This document shows positions 11,879 through 23,367 of a DNA stretch of 64,000 nt, one piece after another. The stretch comes from Rehmannia glutinosa (lineage: Eukaryota > Streptophyta > Magnoliopsida > Lamiales > Orobanchaceae): positions 27,948,075 through 28,012,074 of the forward strand of contig CM071935.1 in NCBI GenBank assembly GCA_016081115.2, written 5' to 3'. The stretch's first letter is position 1. Every line of letters begins with the position of its first letter. The notes below the pieces were generated by a model, which was not told the DNA's origin, ran no database searches, and was given only the letters and a program-made list of their open reading frames with translations. The translations under genes were made by a program, and so were the position numbers.

Positions 11879-14800
11879 TAGACCAACTGCACCAATTATG
11901 AATAGTGTATTATAAGTTATTATTATATTATTGCAATTATTTGGCTTTCTATAATTAGATCATAAACTTGTATTTGCTTAATCTAGTTCACATGACACTT
12001 ACATATTGTCATGTGAATATTTTTTATGGGTCGCTACTATTCAACCAGAGTCGAAATGGCAATTATTACTATAATTTAGGCTAACATATCAATGTGATAT
12101 ATTGGCCTTGCTCGACTTCTTGTGCAAATGGGGTTTATGAATCATGATTCATGAAAATAGACCAGCCGTAAGAGTTGAACGAGTTTCACACTATGTACAA
12201 AGTCACAATGAAAGCTTGGAAAATGATCAAAAGAGCAATAGTAAATTAAGTGATTTTTACAATTTCCAAATTATAGAATTCCAAATGTATACTTCCTATT
12301 TTTCTATTTCGAATTTTTCAAATAAGATTTTTTTTAATAAAAACCTTCACATCACCAACTTTAAATTTTAACCACTATTTTATAAAAAAAAATAATATTA
12401 TAAATTTTTTGATATGTTAATTCTCTTTTAAAGTTATGCTAAATTAATTTCAATTAGATATACTCTATAATAATAAAATAAAAAATAAAAATCCCAAGTA
12501 ACAATAGATCTGAACATGATAAATGTGATTCAATATGTCAAGTGACAAGATACTGATATGATACAAGGAGATCTAGCCCTACCACATGCTATAATGTTGA
12601 GGCATTAATTTTTGTTGTAGAATGCTTTAGTTTGATCTTGTGTGATCGAATATTCCTTCAAGTATAAAAACAATACGTCGTAAATATTATGATTTATGAG
12701 AGCGTTTGGAAAAATATAAAAAAAATAATTTTCAATTTTCCGCGGCCCAAACTCATTTTTTAGTGTTTTTTAAATGTCAACGTTTACTTTGTTTCTGCTT
12801 CATTCAACTATAATCTAATAGATGGGGTGGTTCTGATTTTAGAAAAGTGTTTTTGGTATTTTTATGAATTAAAAGAAGTTTATTTTTGATATTTTATTCT
12901 CAACTTTCTATCATGACCCAAAATTACCCTTTTTCTTCCCAAATACCTATATCATTTGTATATGGTTGTTTTGTGTTTATATCTAAATGCTGATTTTGAA
13001 AGTGTTTTTTTTTTCCAATCATTTCAACTTTGATTTTTCTAACTTTTAGATTCTATCTACCAACACTACTAACTTCTTATTCTTAGCTACTTTTGTTTCT
13101 ACTACGTTAAATACTTTTTATAAAAAACAGAAGTGTTTGCAGACATATTCCTTGTGTTCACATATAATTGGTTTTCCAACTAGAGTAATCTTGTAATTGT
13201 TGGTTATTCATTTTTAAACAAAAGTCAATCACATAACAAATAAAAAGTTATCCAAATTTATTGGTTGGACCAAATGTGAAATATACAAAAAAAAATCCAC
13301 TCTCTACAAATTCTAAAATCCTAATGGAAGCTAATATCACTATAATATGAGGAACACCAAAAAGTACTTGAAATATCTCACAAAGTTCACAGTTCAAATA
13401 AATCATATATAAGCTTTGTGGGTTCTACATGTCCTTTTCTGAATCTGTTGGGTAATAATCATATGCTCCACTAACTTGTGTCTTGGAACATGTCTTTTTG
13501 CATTTTTTTTTTTTTTGAGTGGATCTCTTTGCATTTTCTGTCCTGTTGTATTCCTTATAAGTCTCTATCTCCATTCTTGTTTCTTCTGATCTTATCTTTA
13601 ATGTCGCTTGTGTTCTAATTCATCAATTATAAAATTTGAGCAAACTGGCTTTTTGAGAAAAAGGGGGAAAAGTACTATTAATTATTGATTCTTTGAATAC
13701 TTTGTTTTCATTAATGTTGTGATTAGTTATCATGTTTATTGAAGAAATGGCCAAAGATAAGGACAGAAGTGAATGTAGATCCAACTACCAAGTGTTCTTG
13801 ATATCAAATTACAAATTAATTGCAGTTTTGAAAATATTGCCAATTATTGTATCTCAGCCCTATCAAGAAAATAAAAATTAGATATTTTTCAATTTATGCA
13901 AAAAAAACTGTAAGAATTTATGGTCTCGTATATTCCCATTTTCAAATCCCTCTTTTCAGTTTTATACTATTCATAAAAATATAAATATGTTTTCTACTGA
14001 AAATAACTCATTTTTAAATCTATATTATTTCTAAAAAGTTCTCTTGTTTCTACTATTTTTAAACTTATTCTTAAACTTAGTCTCGTTTTTGTCCTACAAT
14101 CTCATCCACATATCACATCACCATCTCTGTTATACTTCTATCATGTACTTTTGTGATAAAATTCATTATTAAAATACTCTAACAAACACTATTTCATTTC
14201 TAAACCTATAAATACTTTTATATCTTAATCTCAACCAAACATGTTTTCAATTCTTATACAAAAACCAATTATACAACTCAAAAATCTCAATGAAATTTTG
14301 AAATAAAAAATCTCAATGAAAACACGACCACGAGCGTTATGGTTGTGATTGTTTGTCCTTTCATCCAGTCTGGCCACTTTCATTCCTGACGAATAGTAGT
14401 GAGAAAATTGGATGTAGAGAAAAAATAATGATCGTGCTGATGTGATAGAAAATATTTTAGAGATGTTGATTGTTTGTTGATTGTTTGTGGAATTTTTTTG
14501 AAATAATAATGTAAAATATAATGCAAAAACATTTGAATGAAAATAAAATATATTGATCTCGTTTTATGTCTTTTGTTATGAAGATTAGAGAAAAAATAAT
14601 AAAAATAGTGATAATAAGTTGGTGATAAAGATAAAAATAGTGATAAATTAAAGAAATTATCTATATATATATATATATATGAATAGGAGGGGGAGAGAAA
14701 TGAATGGTATGGTTTGTTATTAGATATTGGAGACTGTGAGAGAAAATGAGAAATTGAGTTAATTTTGGAGAGAAAAATGAGGTTTTCTTCATAAAAAATA

Positions 14801-15007
14801 AAATATTATTTTCAAAAAACAACCACACATTTCAAAAAATTTCAGCAAAAATTTGGGAAATGAGAATACAAGAAATCTAAGCTTATGTATCTTCAATGTA
14901 TATGTGTGTCAGTGTGTGGGTGTGAGTTTTCAACAACTAAAAGCTTTGGCGGCAATGCTAGATAAGCATTTGATTCCACTTGACTAAAAAATTTAAGTCT
15001 ATCTCAA
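11879..15007. other. AT-rich spacer without recognised genes
   Basis: About 3.1 kb of A+T-rich sequence with homopolymer runs (for example T-rich near 13502-13520) and a short TA repeat at 14662-14680. I find no convincing coding region. Stretches near 13920-14270 share short phrases with the MITE at 56149-56535 and may be an eroded relative, but I could not define ends. Confidence 0.6.
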
Positions 15008-15196
15008 ATGTCATTATCTACCAAAAAAAAAAACATGTGCAACACTTTGACTCTAAACTTGATGGTGATTACTCTTCTTTTCTTTTCCTCCCTTTCTTTT
15101 CACAATGATTACACAAATGCAATGAGTCCTTTCACATGCTCACCTAGTGTGACATGTGAACCCCAAAACTTCATTTATTTGGCCAGCCAAAAATGA
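15008..15196 (+). CDS. Possible small secreted peptide ORF (weak)
   Basis: A 62-codon ORF opens with ATG. From its internal Met10 it reads as a signal-peptide-like segment (NLMVITLLFFSSLSF) followed by a short tail with two cysteines (FTCSPSVTCEPQN). It lies 375 bp beyond the 3' end of the DUF740-like gene, in converging orientation. A hydrophobic N-terminus arises often by chance in T-rich plant DNA. No family is recognised and no promoter was identified, so treat it as hypothetical. Confidence 0.15.
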   Translation: MSLSTKKKNMCNTLTLNLMVITLLFFSSLSFHNDYTNAMSPFTCSPSVTCEPQNFIYLASQK

Positions 15197-15571
15197 CATC
15201 ACATAAAGTCATAAACTAGATAGACTCCTGCATGGGGACATCAAAATGGGATATAAACACCAAATCCCACAAACTTTTTGCATGAAAAAAGTTACTACAA
15301 GTCTACAAATCCATTCAATAAATTGAAACAATCAAAATCTTAACTAAAAAAAATGCTTTAACAACAATACGTTCCAAGTACTCATTAAAATCACAAGCTT
15401 ATAATAACAAATTGAAACTACATAAACAAATTGACAACATCAACATCATAAGTTGCAACACCACCACCAAAACAGAGTAATAAACCTCAGACAGGAATGT
15501 AAAAATCTGTAATTATCTGCTAATTTACTCATTAAATCTAAATAATTAAAGCCTTTAATCTCTCTTTTATT

Positions 15572-16792
15572 TCATCCACTCACAGCCAACAAAGAAGGAA
15601 TTGCATCCAAATTAGGAGTTGCATTCTTAGTTGAAGAATTATTATCCCTTTTTCCATTAGAAGGCTTTCCAAAAGCTCTCATAGGACTTGCAAAAGCCCA
15701 CCCCCAACTTTTACTCCTCCCATGAGAAAGATCACCCATTGTCTTGACATTTACATTATTGCCCTCAACTGAAGATGCAATATAATATGAAGAAGATGAA
15801 GAGGAATTTACCATAAAGCCACTGAAAATCCCACCACATTTAACTCTTTCTTTGATACAATCTTGGCCATTACTATTATTTCCAACATTTCTTTGAAGTG
15901 AATGTACCTTAGGCTTACCTTCCCTTTGAGACTCCACTCTTCTAAGAGTACAATCACCAAAGCCAGTTGAAATCCTCTCAAAAAGATCCCCTGAAAAGCT
16001 TCTACTCCCACAACCAACAGATCTAGATCTTGAAACTTTTCTATCAAATGAAGCTTGATTAGTAGGGCTCACATTTTCATCCACAGCCACAAAATCTTCT
16101 CTTTTTTGCTCCTTTGATCCACCAATAGGGTTTAAAGATGATGGTCCAACAGTAGTACACACTGTGCTAGATGTAGATGTGGTAAAGTTCAAATCTTTAA
16201 AGTGCCCATCATTTTTCTTGGCGGTAGAATGCTTGGATAAGTACAGAAATGACCAAAAGCCCCTTCTGTAATTGGGACTATAATCTGATCCAGAATAGTT
16301 TACATCCAAGAAATGAATACTACTACTACCTCTTCTTGGAGTTGCAGTAGATTTGCTTCTCTTGAAAACTCTGCCCCCTGTTGAATCTGAGCCGTTGATG
16401 ATCACTCCATCTTTCTTTTTCTTCTTCTTGTGTGTCAAAACAAAAGGCAATCTTGGTTTTCTTGTGTAATAATTACCATGATTGTTGTTATAATCATTGG
16501 CTTCACTTTGAGAGTTGTTACAAGCAAGGTGTTGGATTTGAAGGGTGGCGCCACCACCTGCTGCGGCGGAGGTGGTGGTGGTGCCATTAAAGGCAGATCT
16601 GGAAGAAGGAGAAGAAGATGAAGAAGAAGAAGAGGGGAAAACGGATGAAGGGTATGAGGAAGAAACAAGCTTTCCAAGTTTTTCTTTAAGGCAAAAAGCA
16701 CAGATCCCACCTGGGGTGCTGTTTTTGTAAGGATGATTTGTACATTGCATGTTGTCTTCACTCATATCTTCATGCACGACCTCCATCACCAT
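15572..16792 (-). CDS. DUF740 / OCTOPUS-like plant protein
   Basis: An intronless gene of 406 codons. The start is the first ATG at 16790-16792, in good context (A at -3, G at +4); the frame stays open 11 codons further upstream but without an ATG. The N-terminus has a Cys/His cluster (C17-x2-H20-P ... C31-x2-C34, ICAFCLKEKL). A Ser tract (about 48-64), an Asn/Lys-rich linker with six consecutive lysines, and the conserved core SVGCGSRSFSGDLFERISTG at about 258-277, continuing to TLRRVESQREGK, follow. Near the C-terminus is GRSKSWGWAFASPMRAF (358-374). I recognise the core and C-terminal block from plant DUF740 proteins, the family of the polar plasma-membrane phloem protein OCTOPUS. This protein is shorter than OCTOPUS and probably a family member, not the orthologue. 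Membrane association and function are inferred from family only. Confidence 0.7.
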   Translation of the reverse strand: MVMEVVHEDMSEDNMQCTNHPYKNSTPGGICAFCLKEKLGKLVSSSYPSSVFPSSSSSSSSPSSRSAFNGTTTTSAAAGGGATLQIQHLACNNSQSEANDYNNNHGNYYTRKPRLPFVLTHKKKKKKDGVIINGSDSTGGRVFKRSKSTATPRRGSSSIHFLDVNYSGSDYSPNYRRGFWSFLYLSKHSTAKKNDGHFKDLNFTTSTSSTVCTTVGPSSLNPIGGSKEQKREDFVAVDENVSPTNQASFDRKVSRSRSVGCGSRSFSGDLFERISTGFGDCTLRRVESQREGKPKVHSLQRNVGNNSNGQDCIKERVKCGGIFSGFMVNSSSSSSYYIASSVEGNNVNVKTMGDLSHGRSKSWGWAFASPMRAFGKPSNGKRDNNSSTKNATPNLDAIPSLLAVSG

Positions 16793-16982
16793 TTGTATCC
16801 TCAAAATCTTGAACCGTAGAGGCAAGATTTCAGTCTAGCTCAAGACTTTGCAATCCCAGCAGAAATTAAAAATAAAATAAATGCTTTATCTGGGATCTTT
16901 GATATTTTTCCTTTTTGGTGTAGAATTCTTGAAATGAAACTACTACAGAAATTGGCTTCAACATAGAGAACTCACAATCAAG

Positions 16983-16984
<2 letters not shown>

Positions 16985-17022
<38 letters not shown>
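16985..17022. repeat. (GA)n microsatellite in the upstream region of the DUF740-like gene
   Basis: About 19 GA units lie about 190 bp upstream of the start codon. On the gene strand it reads as (CT)n, a common element of plant 5' UTRs and core promoters. Repeat length is likely polymorphic. Confidence 0.85.
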
Positions 17023-17028
<6 letters not shown>

Positions 17029-17120
17029 ATGGTCAAAGATGTATTCTTGAATGCAAAAAAAGATGGCATTGAATTAAAGTGGTGAATGGCGTATGGGTAG
17101 AGGAAGAGAGTCCCCAGGAG

Positions 17121-17126
17121 CACGTG
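17121..17126. promoter_or_regulatory. G-box CACGTG upstream of the DUF740-like gene
   Basis: A perfect palindromic CACGTG lies about 330 bp upstream of the start codon, just inside the edge of the Mutator-like insertion at 17158. Such sites bind bHLH or bZIP factors in plants. Function here is unproven, and the insertion sets a left limit on the original promoter sequence. Confidence 0.3.
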
Positions 17127-17157
17127 AAAACCAGAATAGTGAATGTAGTTATAAAAT

Positions 17158-17290
17158 GAGATAAATACACTTACCCATCCGAACTATGCTGATTTTTACA
17201 TTTTACCCTCCAAACTTTAATTCGTAACACTTTACCCCCTGAACTATGAAAATCGTTACACTTTACCCTATATAGACAATTTTGCCCCTA
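17158..17290. repeat. Left terminal inverted repeat of the Mutator-like unit
   Basis: Contains sub-repeats of the type ACACTTTACCCCCTGAACTATG. It matches the reverse complement of 23425-23634 with visible divergence and small gaps. Confidence 0.65.
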
Positions 17291-17945
17291 GGTTTCATTC
17301 TTTTTAAAACAATAGTTCAAGTTATCCATTTAAACTCTATTTTGTGGAAATCTACTACATAATAATAAATTTATTGCATTAATCATTAAACATGAAAATT
17401 TTACTCCTTAATCAATTTGTTTTCGGATTTTTCGAGAAATAAGAACCCGATTTTTCTGTAACTTGTTTTGTTCGTGGCATTGTTACACCTACTTAGATCC
17501 AGTCTATTCGAGGGTTTTAAATGGATCATGTCAGTTTCACTATAAACTCAACAAGACATACTTATATCCAGATCTTATTTCAACTATTTATCCGTATACA
17601 AATTAGGTCTTTAGACTAAAAATGAAAATAGTCCATTACGACCATATCAGGCCCAACATGCTTCCGCAAAATTAATAAATCCCTTAAAATTCATACCTTC
17701 TTTGACCAAACAAAGACCGGGTTAAATGGTTCGCAACACCACCATCGGAAAATTCGCCCCCGGATCGTTTGACGAAACAAATGGCTCCTCACTCTTCAAC
17801 CTCACCCTCGGGAAGATGATCGCAAGTTATCGACTCCTTCAAAGAATTGCTCAAAGACCTTGGTTCGTTTCCTACTCCAGGCGTATAAGTAATTCTTAAA
17901 CGGGATGAATTAATAGTACATTATGAACACATGTTGAAGCAGAAA

Positions 17946-17992
17946 GCCTCTTTTTATTAAGAACTTATAGAAATATTTATTATATTAGTAAT
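17946..17992. repeat. Left arm of long-range inverted repeat (pararetroviral leader stem)
   Basis: About 47 bp that pairs with 23319-23367 at roughly 75% identity, sharing TTTATTAAGAACTT and ATTTATTATAT blocks. It is the 5' arm of a proposed leader hairpin in the circular viral genome. Confidence 0.6.
17953..17958 (-). terminator. Pararetroviral polyadenylation signal AATAAA
   Basis: AATAAA on the minus strand lies about 180 nt downstream of the predicted transcription start in the promoter at 18165-18245. In this virus family the genomic RNA passes the signal at its 5' end and uses it only on the second pass. Confidence 0.5.
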
Positions 17993-18164
17993 CTCCTTTT
18001 GGGAGGAGAATACTGGTTTAGCCTCTCATCGATGAGGCTTGCACTCGAAAACACATAAAAACTTAAAACTAAAACACTCAAAATATTACAAATTTTCTCT
18101 CAGACTTTATTATAAGAAAACTAAGGAAAATGTTCGATGTCCTCGCCTTCCTTCAAATCCTGCA

Positions 18165-18245
18165 TTTTATAGAGGTAAGTCCCAGGACTTCAAAGGCGGA
18201 CTTCAAATCTTGTTTGATATATATATGACGCCATCACTTACGTCA
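18165..18245 (-). promoter_or_regulatory. 35S-like pararetroviral promoter (as-1 element and TATA box)
   Basis: On the minus strand TGACGTAAGTGATGGCGTCA (18226-18245) is an as-1-like pair of TGACG boxes. CTCTATAAAATG, with TATAAAA at 18165-18171, follows, and then GAGGACATCG at about 18135-18144, resembling the 35S start region. as-1 plus TATA is the core organisation of caulimovirid genomic RNA promoters. Transcription would run leftward. Whether it is active or silenced cannot be told. Confidence 0.7.
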
Positions 18246-18249
18246 TATC

Positions 18250-19620
18250 CCACATTATTGCCTCGCCAAATTTGGTTTTTTTTTTTCTCCGTGACTCGGC
18301 CCATGTGATGTTTGTCGGGGAATCTTTTAAAAATTTGGTTTACGTGGTCCCCGGGATAACGCGTCTTGTGAGTGGGCCCTTATCCTTTCCATTGCATGAT
18401 CTTGTCGGTCGGGTTTGGGTCGGAATCCTTTCCCAAACTCGGGTTCCTTTTGTTCGGGGCATGCTTGACAGATCCTGGTCGACCAACGGCCAATATGCGC
18501 CATGTTACTGAGAATTTTCGGTAAGTTTCTTTGCTCGCCGGAATCTTGTTTTCCCGAGAGAATTCTTCTTTTGGTCTCGAAGAGTTCTTCCGCAAACCCC
18601 CGTGGTTGATCCAGTCATCGAATTCAAAAGGAAAGATCCATTAGCCGACTGGAAGAACTTGAATGGATATTTGACTTTGTCCATTTCGATTAGACAAACC
18701 CAAAGACCCCATGCTGCTCGTGCTGGTAGAAGCTTCGTCTTGAAAAATGCTCCTACTAACACTCGGTCCTTCTTCCTGAAGCTGTCTTAATATATTTTAA
18801 AGCATTTCCATCCTGTCTTCTTAGCTTGATGAAATGAAAAGCTTCATTAAAGCCTTTCTTCGCTTTGTTCAGAGCCGCACCGATAAAATACGGTTCCAAA
18901 ATATCACCTCGGCCAAGTGTGGATTATTGGCCTAGGTCTCGTAAATCGCTTCCCCAATCCATTTCGGTAATTTTGAGATTTAAGGGAATCCTGGTGACAC
19001 GGTATAGATTGAAGCTAAAGCTCCAAAAGTATACCATTCCTGTTTCATTTGGATGACTTCCTGGTTTCATCCAAACTCGGGATACTTGCCGAGATATCAA
19101 CCATTGTTTTCTCTGGGGTTAATACCTTGTCTTGTAACTAGTTTCTCCCATTGCCTCGATATACCCGCATAGGAGAAATCTTAATCTCGTCGATTTGAAC
19201 CTTAGATTTGCCTGTCTGTGGCCTAAGATTCAACTCTCCCTCTTTTACCCCGAGGTCTTTGGGTTGACTTGAAGACTCGGGTTGTGACACCGGAGCTTCA
19301 ACATTCGTTCTGATTTGTACACCCTCGGGGATGCATCACCGCAACACTTGTGATTATGGTACTTGGATCTATAACCTCCGGGTTAGAGCCCCGTACTCTC
19401 TCGGCCCCTTTTGCACCGTAGGAGATGCGGCTGGAAGAGGCCCTTGCGATCTAAGAACAATTGTCCTTGAGTGAACTCGGCATGCTCGTATTTGACTAGA
19501 AACGGATTTCGGTCACTGTTGAAGTCATCCAAAGAAAACTCTCGCATTGAGACATAGCGTCCCAAAAATCTCGTTCTAGACTCTCCAGGTTTTCCCGAGA
19601 TGTCTTACTCGTTTAAGGAC
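18250..19620 (-). other. Unassigned pararetroviral region between RNase H and promoter
   Basis: Coding-like minus-strand pieces are visible (for example at 19383-19565 with SMREFSLDDFNSDRNPFLVK, and at 18505-18762) but with stops and shifts. The position after RNase H and before the promoter is where two-ORF caulimovirids carry a second ORF. I recognise no domain. Confidence 0.35.
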
Positions 19621-19629
19621 CTCGCAAGT

Positions 19630-22600
19630 CGAACGCGTCCTTCCATCTCGTGTCAAGAAATCGCAAGAATATTTTCATGAGATTTTATAATGACAATATC
19701 ATAATCATAATATTGACATTCACTTGCCATCTAAGTAATCGAGCCTTTTATGGTTTTGATTCAATTTTGTTTTTCGAAAAGCCTTGACACTTGAATTATC
19801 AATTTTTAAAGTAAACTTTTTAGCCAAGAAAAATAACGGCCATTTTTAAAAGCCTTTCGATTTGCAAAGAATTCTTTCTCGTTGATATGCCATCTTTTGC
19901 TTCACTTTGGGTGTGAATAAACCGCAATATCTGCGCATGGCACTTCTTCATTTGGAGAATGGACTAGTGGTCATCGATTACTCAGTATCTTTTATTAGCC
20001 ACTTTGAACTCCATTCCGTCTTGTAATCTTTCCCAAGGTTTATGCTCCTCAAGAAATTCAATTCCCAATATTAATTGTTCGGGATCTTTCCCGCAACTCC
20101 CCGTGATAGTAAGCTCAATTTCTCCTATCTTCAGGCTTCCTTGATACCTTCCAACGATTGGTTGTTGGAGATAATATAGAACATCACAAGGAAAAATGTT
20201 ATCCTTTTGAGTGATGTCGAATATTACTTCAACCTCTCGCCATCCTTCTCGACATTTCAGCTCTCTCTTTTTTTAAAAACATCGGGGATGCGCTTGAATC
20301 GTATTGGTCTCCTTTCTTCCCAACGGCCGCTACTCACCATTCTCTTCTTTGGAAAGACATCCTTCTAGCTCAACTCGAGACTCCGACTTTTGTTGAAGAC
20401 TGGTTGATCTTGAATTATCATATCAATCTCCTTAATAGTTGGAGATTCAATGATTTCTCGGTAACACCACCACTGGCAAAGTCCTCAAAGATTCTTGGGA
20501 CTTCAATAAATTCCTTTCTCAAGAATACTTGAATGATGGGTATTCGAGAGAGCATAGGAAATCTTGTATGTGATCGAGTAAGGCATGTTTCCTTCTTTTC
20601 ATCAAATCGACTCTTTTAAAATCTTGATGAAGGGTTAGGACTCTCTTGAAGTCTCGGTCTCCCAAATTGTATGCAATTCTAGGATAGACATTAAATGCCA
20701 ATTTCCCCGCATACAAATTTCTGTAGAATCCGCTCCAAGGCATGAATCCTTGAGATGCGAGATTCGCTTGTCAAAGACAAGAAGATTAAGAGGCGAATCT
20801 ATTCCTTCTTTGAATGTTGCTTTAATAATTACTCTTATGGCTCGATATGAATCCATGAGAGTGTATTTGCAACTTCTCTTTTAACTTTGCTTTTGATCTC
20901 TTGTATTTCTCTAATAGGGACCAACCGCATCTCGATCGGTTCTTTGGTAAACTCCATCGGAATAGCAAATTCTCCGATTGTTACCCTGTGGATAATTTGG
21001 TGTTTTCTTTTACGAAAACCAATCTTATCCAAAGCCTTTTCCATCGCTCCAATTGTAAATCCATCATAGATTTGAAGCTTTGGATCTTCCTTCATAATTC
21101 TCATGAGAGTCTTATGAGACACCGTAGTGTGAGAGAGGAATCCTGACATATCCTCCCTGACCGTCTGTTGAAGAATTTCTTCTTCACTCTGATTCTGAAC
21201 TGGATTCACTTCCATCATTAGAATAGATCTCTTCTTCATAGATGCTTTCATCTCGAGGGAATATCCTCGATTGATACACTGTATTAAATCGATAATAGAA
21301 CTTTCTTCGATTTACGGTGTGGCTTGAACCTGCGTCGACTCCTCGGTTTTGATTGTCCGGGCAATCCGTTGAGATATGCCCTCTTGCTCCGCATGTCCGG
21401 CAATTACAGATCTTTGAAACTTTCATTAGCTCGGTGTGAGCACGCCCGAAAGTTCTTCTCCTGGATTTCTCACGTACTTGCTTGATTAGAACCTGATGAT
21501 GAGGCTCTACTCCCCGCTTGTCTTTGGTCTTTGTCCCGATTTATAACTTCGGGCTTTTTGTTTTGACCAACCTTCTAGGTCTCCATGAAGACCGCTTCTT
21601 TTGTTGTTGCTTCCTCGGCGGTATGGATGGCTCCTCTCCTTCTTCTTCTTGTGCCGCCTTGGTTGACCTCCCACAAATTTGTTGGGATATCATTATCCAC
21701 GCAACATAGAGGAACGCTTTGTTAATTCCTCTTAATCTCCTGTAATTCCGGTGCAGAGCCGCTGATAGCACCATTCGATAACTTGGCCTTTAGGAAAGAC
21801 ATTTTTCTCGGCCCGCTTTCTACTTGACTCCACCCTTGTATTCCCCGATAAGCATTTCTCTCCAGGGGACTCGGAATCTTGGCAAAGAATAGTCATGCCG
21901 CTTCTTTTTCTCCTCAATCTTGGATTTCCACCGGTATTCGGTGAATAACTTGATATATTCGTCAATATGACATATATCCAATGACTTCAAGACTATAGAG
22001 GGCTTGTTTATATTTCTTTCTTTTTCATCCTCTAATCCTCGAAATAACCCGTCCGATGAATTGGATTTTGAATAGTTTTGCCATACCATCGACAATTCCT
22101 TTAAGTGATTCCCGATGTGACCGAACGTTTAATCTTGGCGTCGGTCATATCCTAGGCAATCTTCACCGATCCTTCAAGACTCATTTCAAGGAGTAAAATG
22201 AATGAATCCTTTGTAAGATCTAGGGTTCTCATTTGAAATTCTCATAGTCAAGCCCATTCATCAATGAGAACTTCTCTGTTTTTAAAATCGGGATGTCAGA
22301 TTTAACATCAACCCATACGGATGTATTGGGTCGATGTGCGATCTTCCATAGGGCGTCGATAAACATTCGGCCTTCCGGTAGGTTGTCCGTTCCCCAAGAG
22401 GGTTTCGACCTCCTGTCCCCGAAAGTGGATCACTCCCGGTCGTGAAATCCCCAAAGATGTGGCATCCTCTCGTCCCGAGCTCCATGATGTGAACCCGCTT
22501 TCTTCGACGTTAGGATTAATCGGTGGCGGTGGTGGAGGAATTGGTCTACCTTGTGGGTCATAGGTAACCAAAGGCGATTCCTCACTGCGTTCATCTTTAA

Positions 22601-23285
22601 ATCTGCAATACCTAATCCCGCCAAGGATTCTTGCCAGGTCATGTAGATCTTTAAGATTCATCTTTTCAATATCCATCTTTTTTAATTTTTGATGGATTTT
22701 CCTTTGATTAGAGCAATGAGCTTCTCCTCATCTGTCATCTTTCGTATAACTTCAGTTGGTTTCCCAAAATCAATACGTTTCCTTCCTCCGGATGAACTTG
22801 GCCTGTTCTCCAGGTTCTTGACTCGTTTCAATATCATGAAAGAGTTCAAGAGTTTCCTTCGATATTTCACCATCGTCTCCATCCGGTTCGATCGATGAAC
22901 TTGTCTTGATAGATGAATATGGCGGTTGCTATAATTCGCACCATCTTCTCGATTTCTCTAAGATCTTCGGAGATCTTAGATTTGTCTGAAGTATCTCGTT
23001 CCACTCGGTACTCCATCGGAATCATTGTTCGATGGGAATTTTCATGAACCGTTTCTTGAAGGTTCATCAAGTGAACATATAAGTGCCGTTAAGCATCGGA
23101 ATCGCTTATAATATTCTGCTCGCATTTTGCATTGCCTTAAGGTTTCCCGTCGGCTCTGCTTGTTCCTTTTCTTCATGTTGGTATTCCCAATATGAAACCT
23201 GGTCAAGGTGTTCTTGTGCATACATCGTCAATATTTGACGATATGTCCTGTAAGGGGTACATCTCGGACATCGGTCCGGATCCAT
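19630..23285 (-). pseudogene. Broken pararetroviral polyprotein (CP-like, MP, protease-like, RNase H; RT missing)
   Basis: It starts near the ATG at 23283-23285, about 80 bp after the primer site. The first 1.8 kb includes a Pro-rich segment (RPIPPPPPPINPN, about 22560) and a basic segment (about 21560-21640). Next come a CCHC knuckle CRTCGARGHISTDC (21361-21402) and an acidic stretch. The movement-protein-like part (about 20450-21150) has LYAGKLAFNVYPRIAYNLGD and, in another frame, YSITYKISYALSNTHHS. A protease-like C-terminal piece with LILGIEFL is at 19990-20240, without a visible catalytic DTG. An RNase H-like end has HINEKEFF and SHENILADFLTRDG (19640-19920). Protease-like sequence runs almost directly into RNase H, so RT is deleted. 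Stops and shifts occur throughout. Confidence 0.7.
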
Positions 23286-23318
23286 AATCTCGGAGTAATT
23301 TCTCCTCACCAATTGTTA

Positions 23319-23367
23319 ATTACATAAATATAATAAATTTAACTAAAAGTTCTTAATAAACCTAGGC
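23319..23367. repeat. Right arm of long-range inverted repeat (pararetroviral leader stem)
   Basis: Lies between the primer site and the first ATG of the polyprotein and is complementary to 17946-17992. In the circular genome the two arms would bracket the leader. Confidence 0.6.

Noticed and set aside
12698..13150. Possible hAT-like MITE starting GAGCGTTTGG and ending near AAGTGTTTGC
   Set aside because: The right-hand phrase is in the wrong orientation for an inverted repeat and no target duplication was found.
16430..16761. Gly-rich, Glu-rich and other open frames overlapping the DUF740-like gene
   Set aside because: Shadows of the Ser- and Ala-rich codons of the real gene on the minus strand.
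17726..17899. 57-codon plus-strand ORF beginning MVRNTTIGKFAPGSFDE
   Set aside because: Short, no recognised family, and it lies opposite the pararetroviral leader side of the Mutator-like unit.
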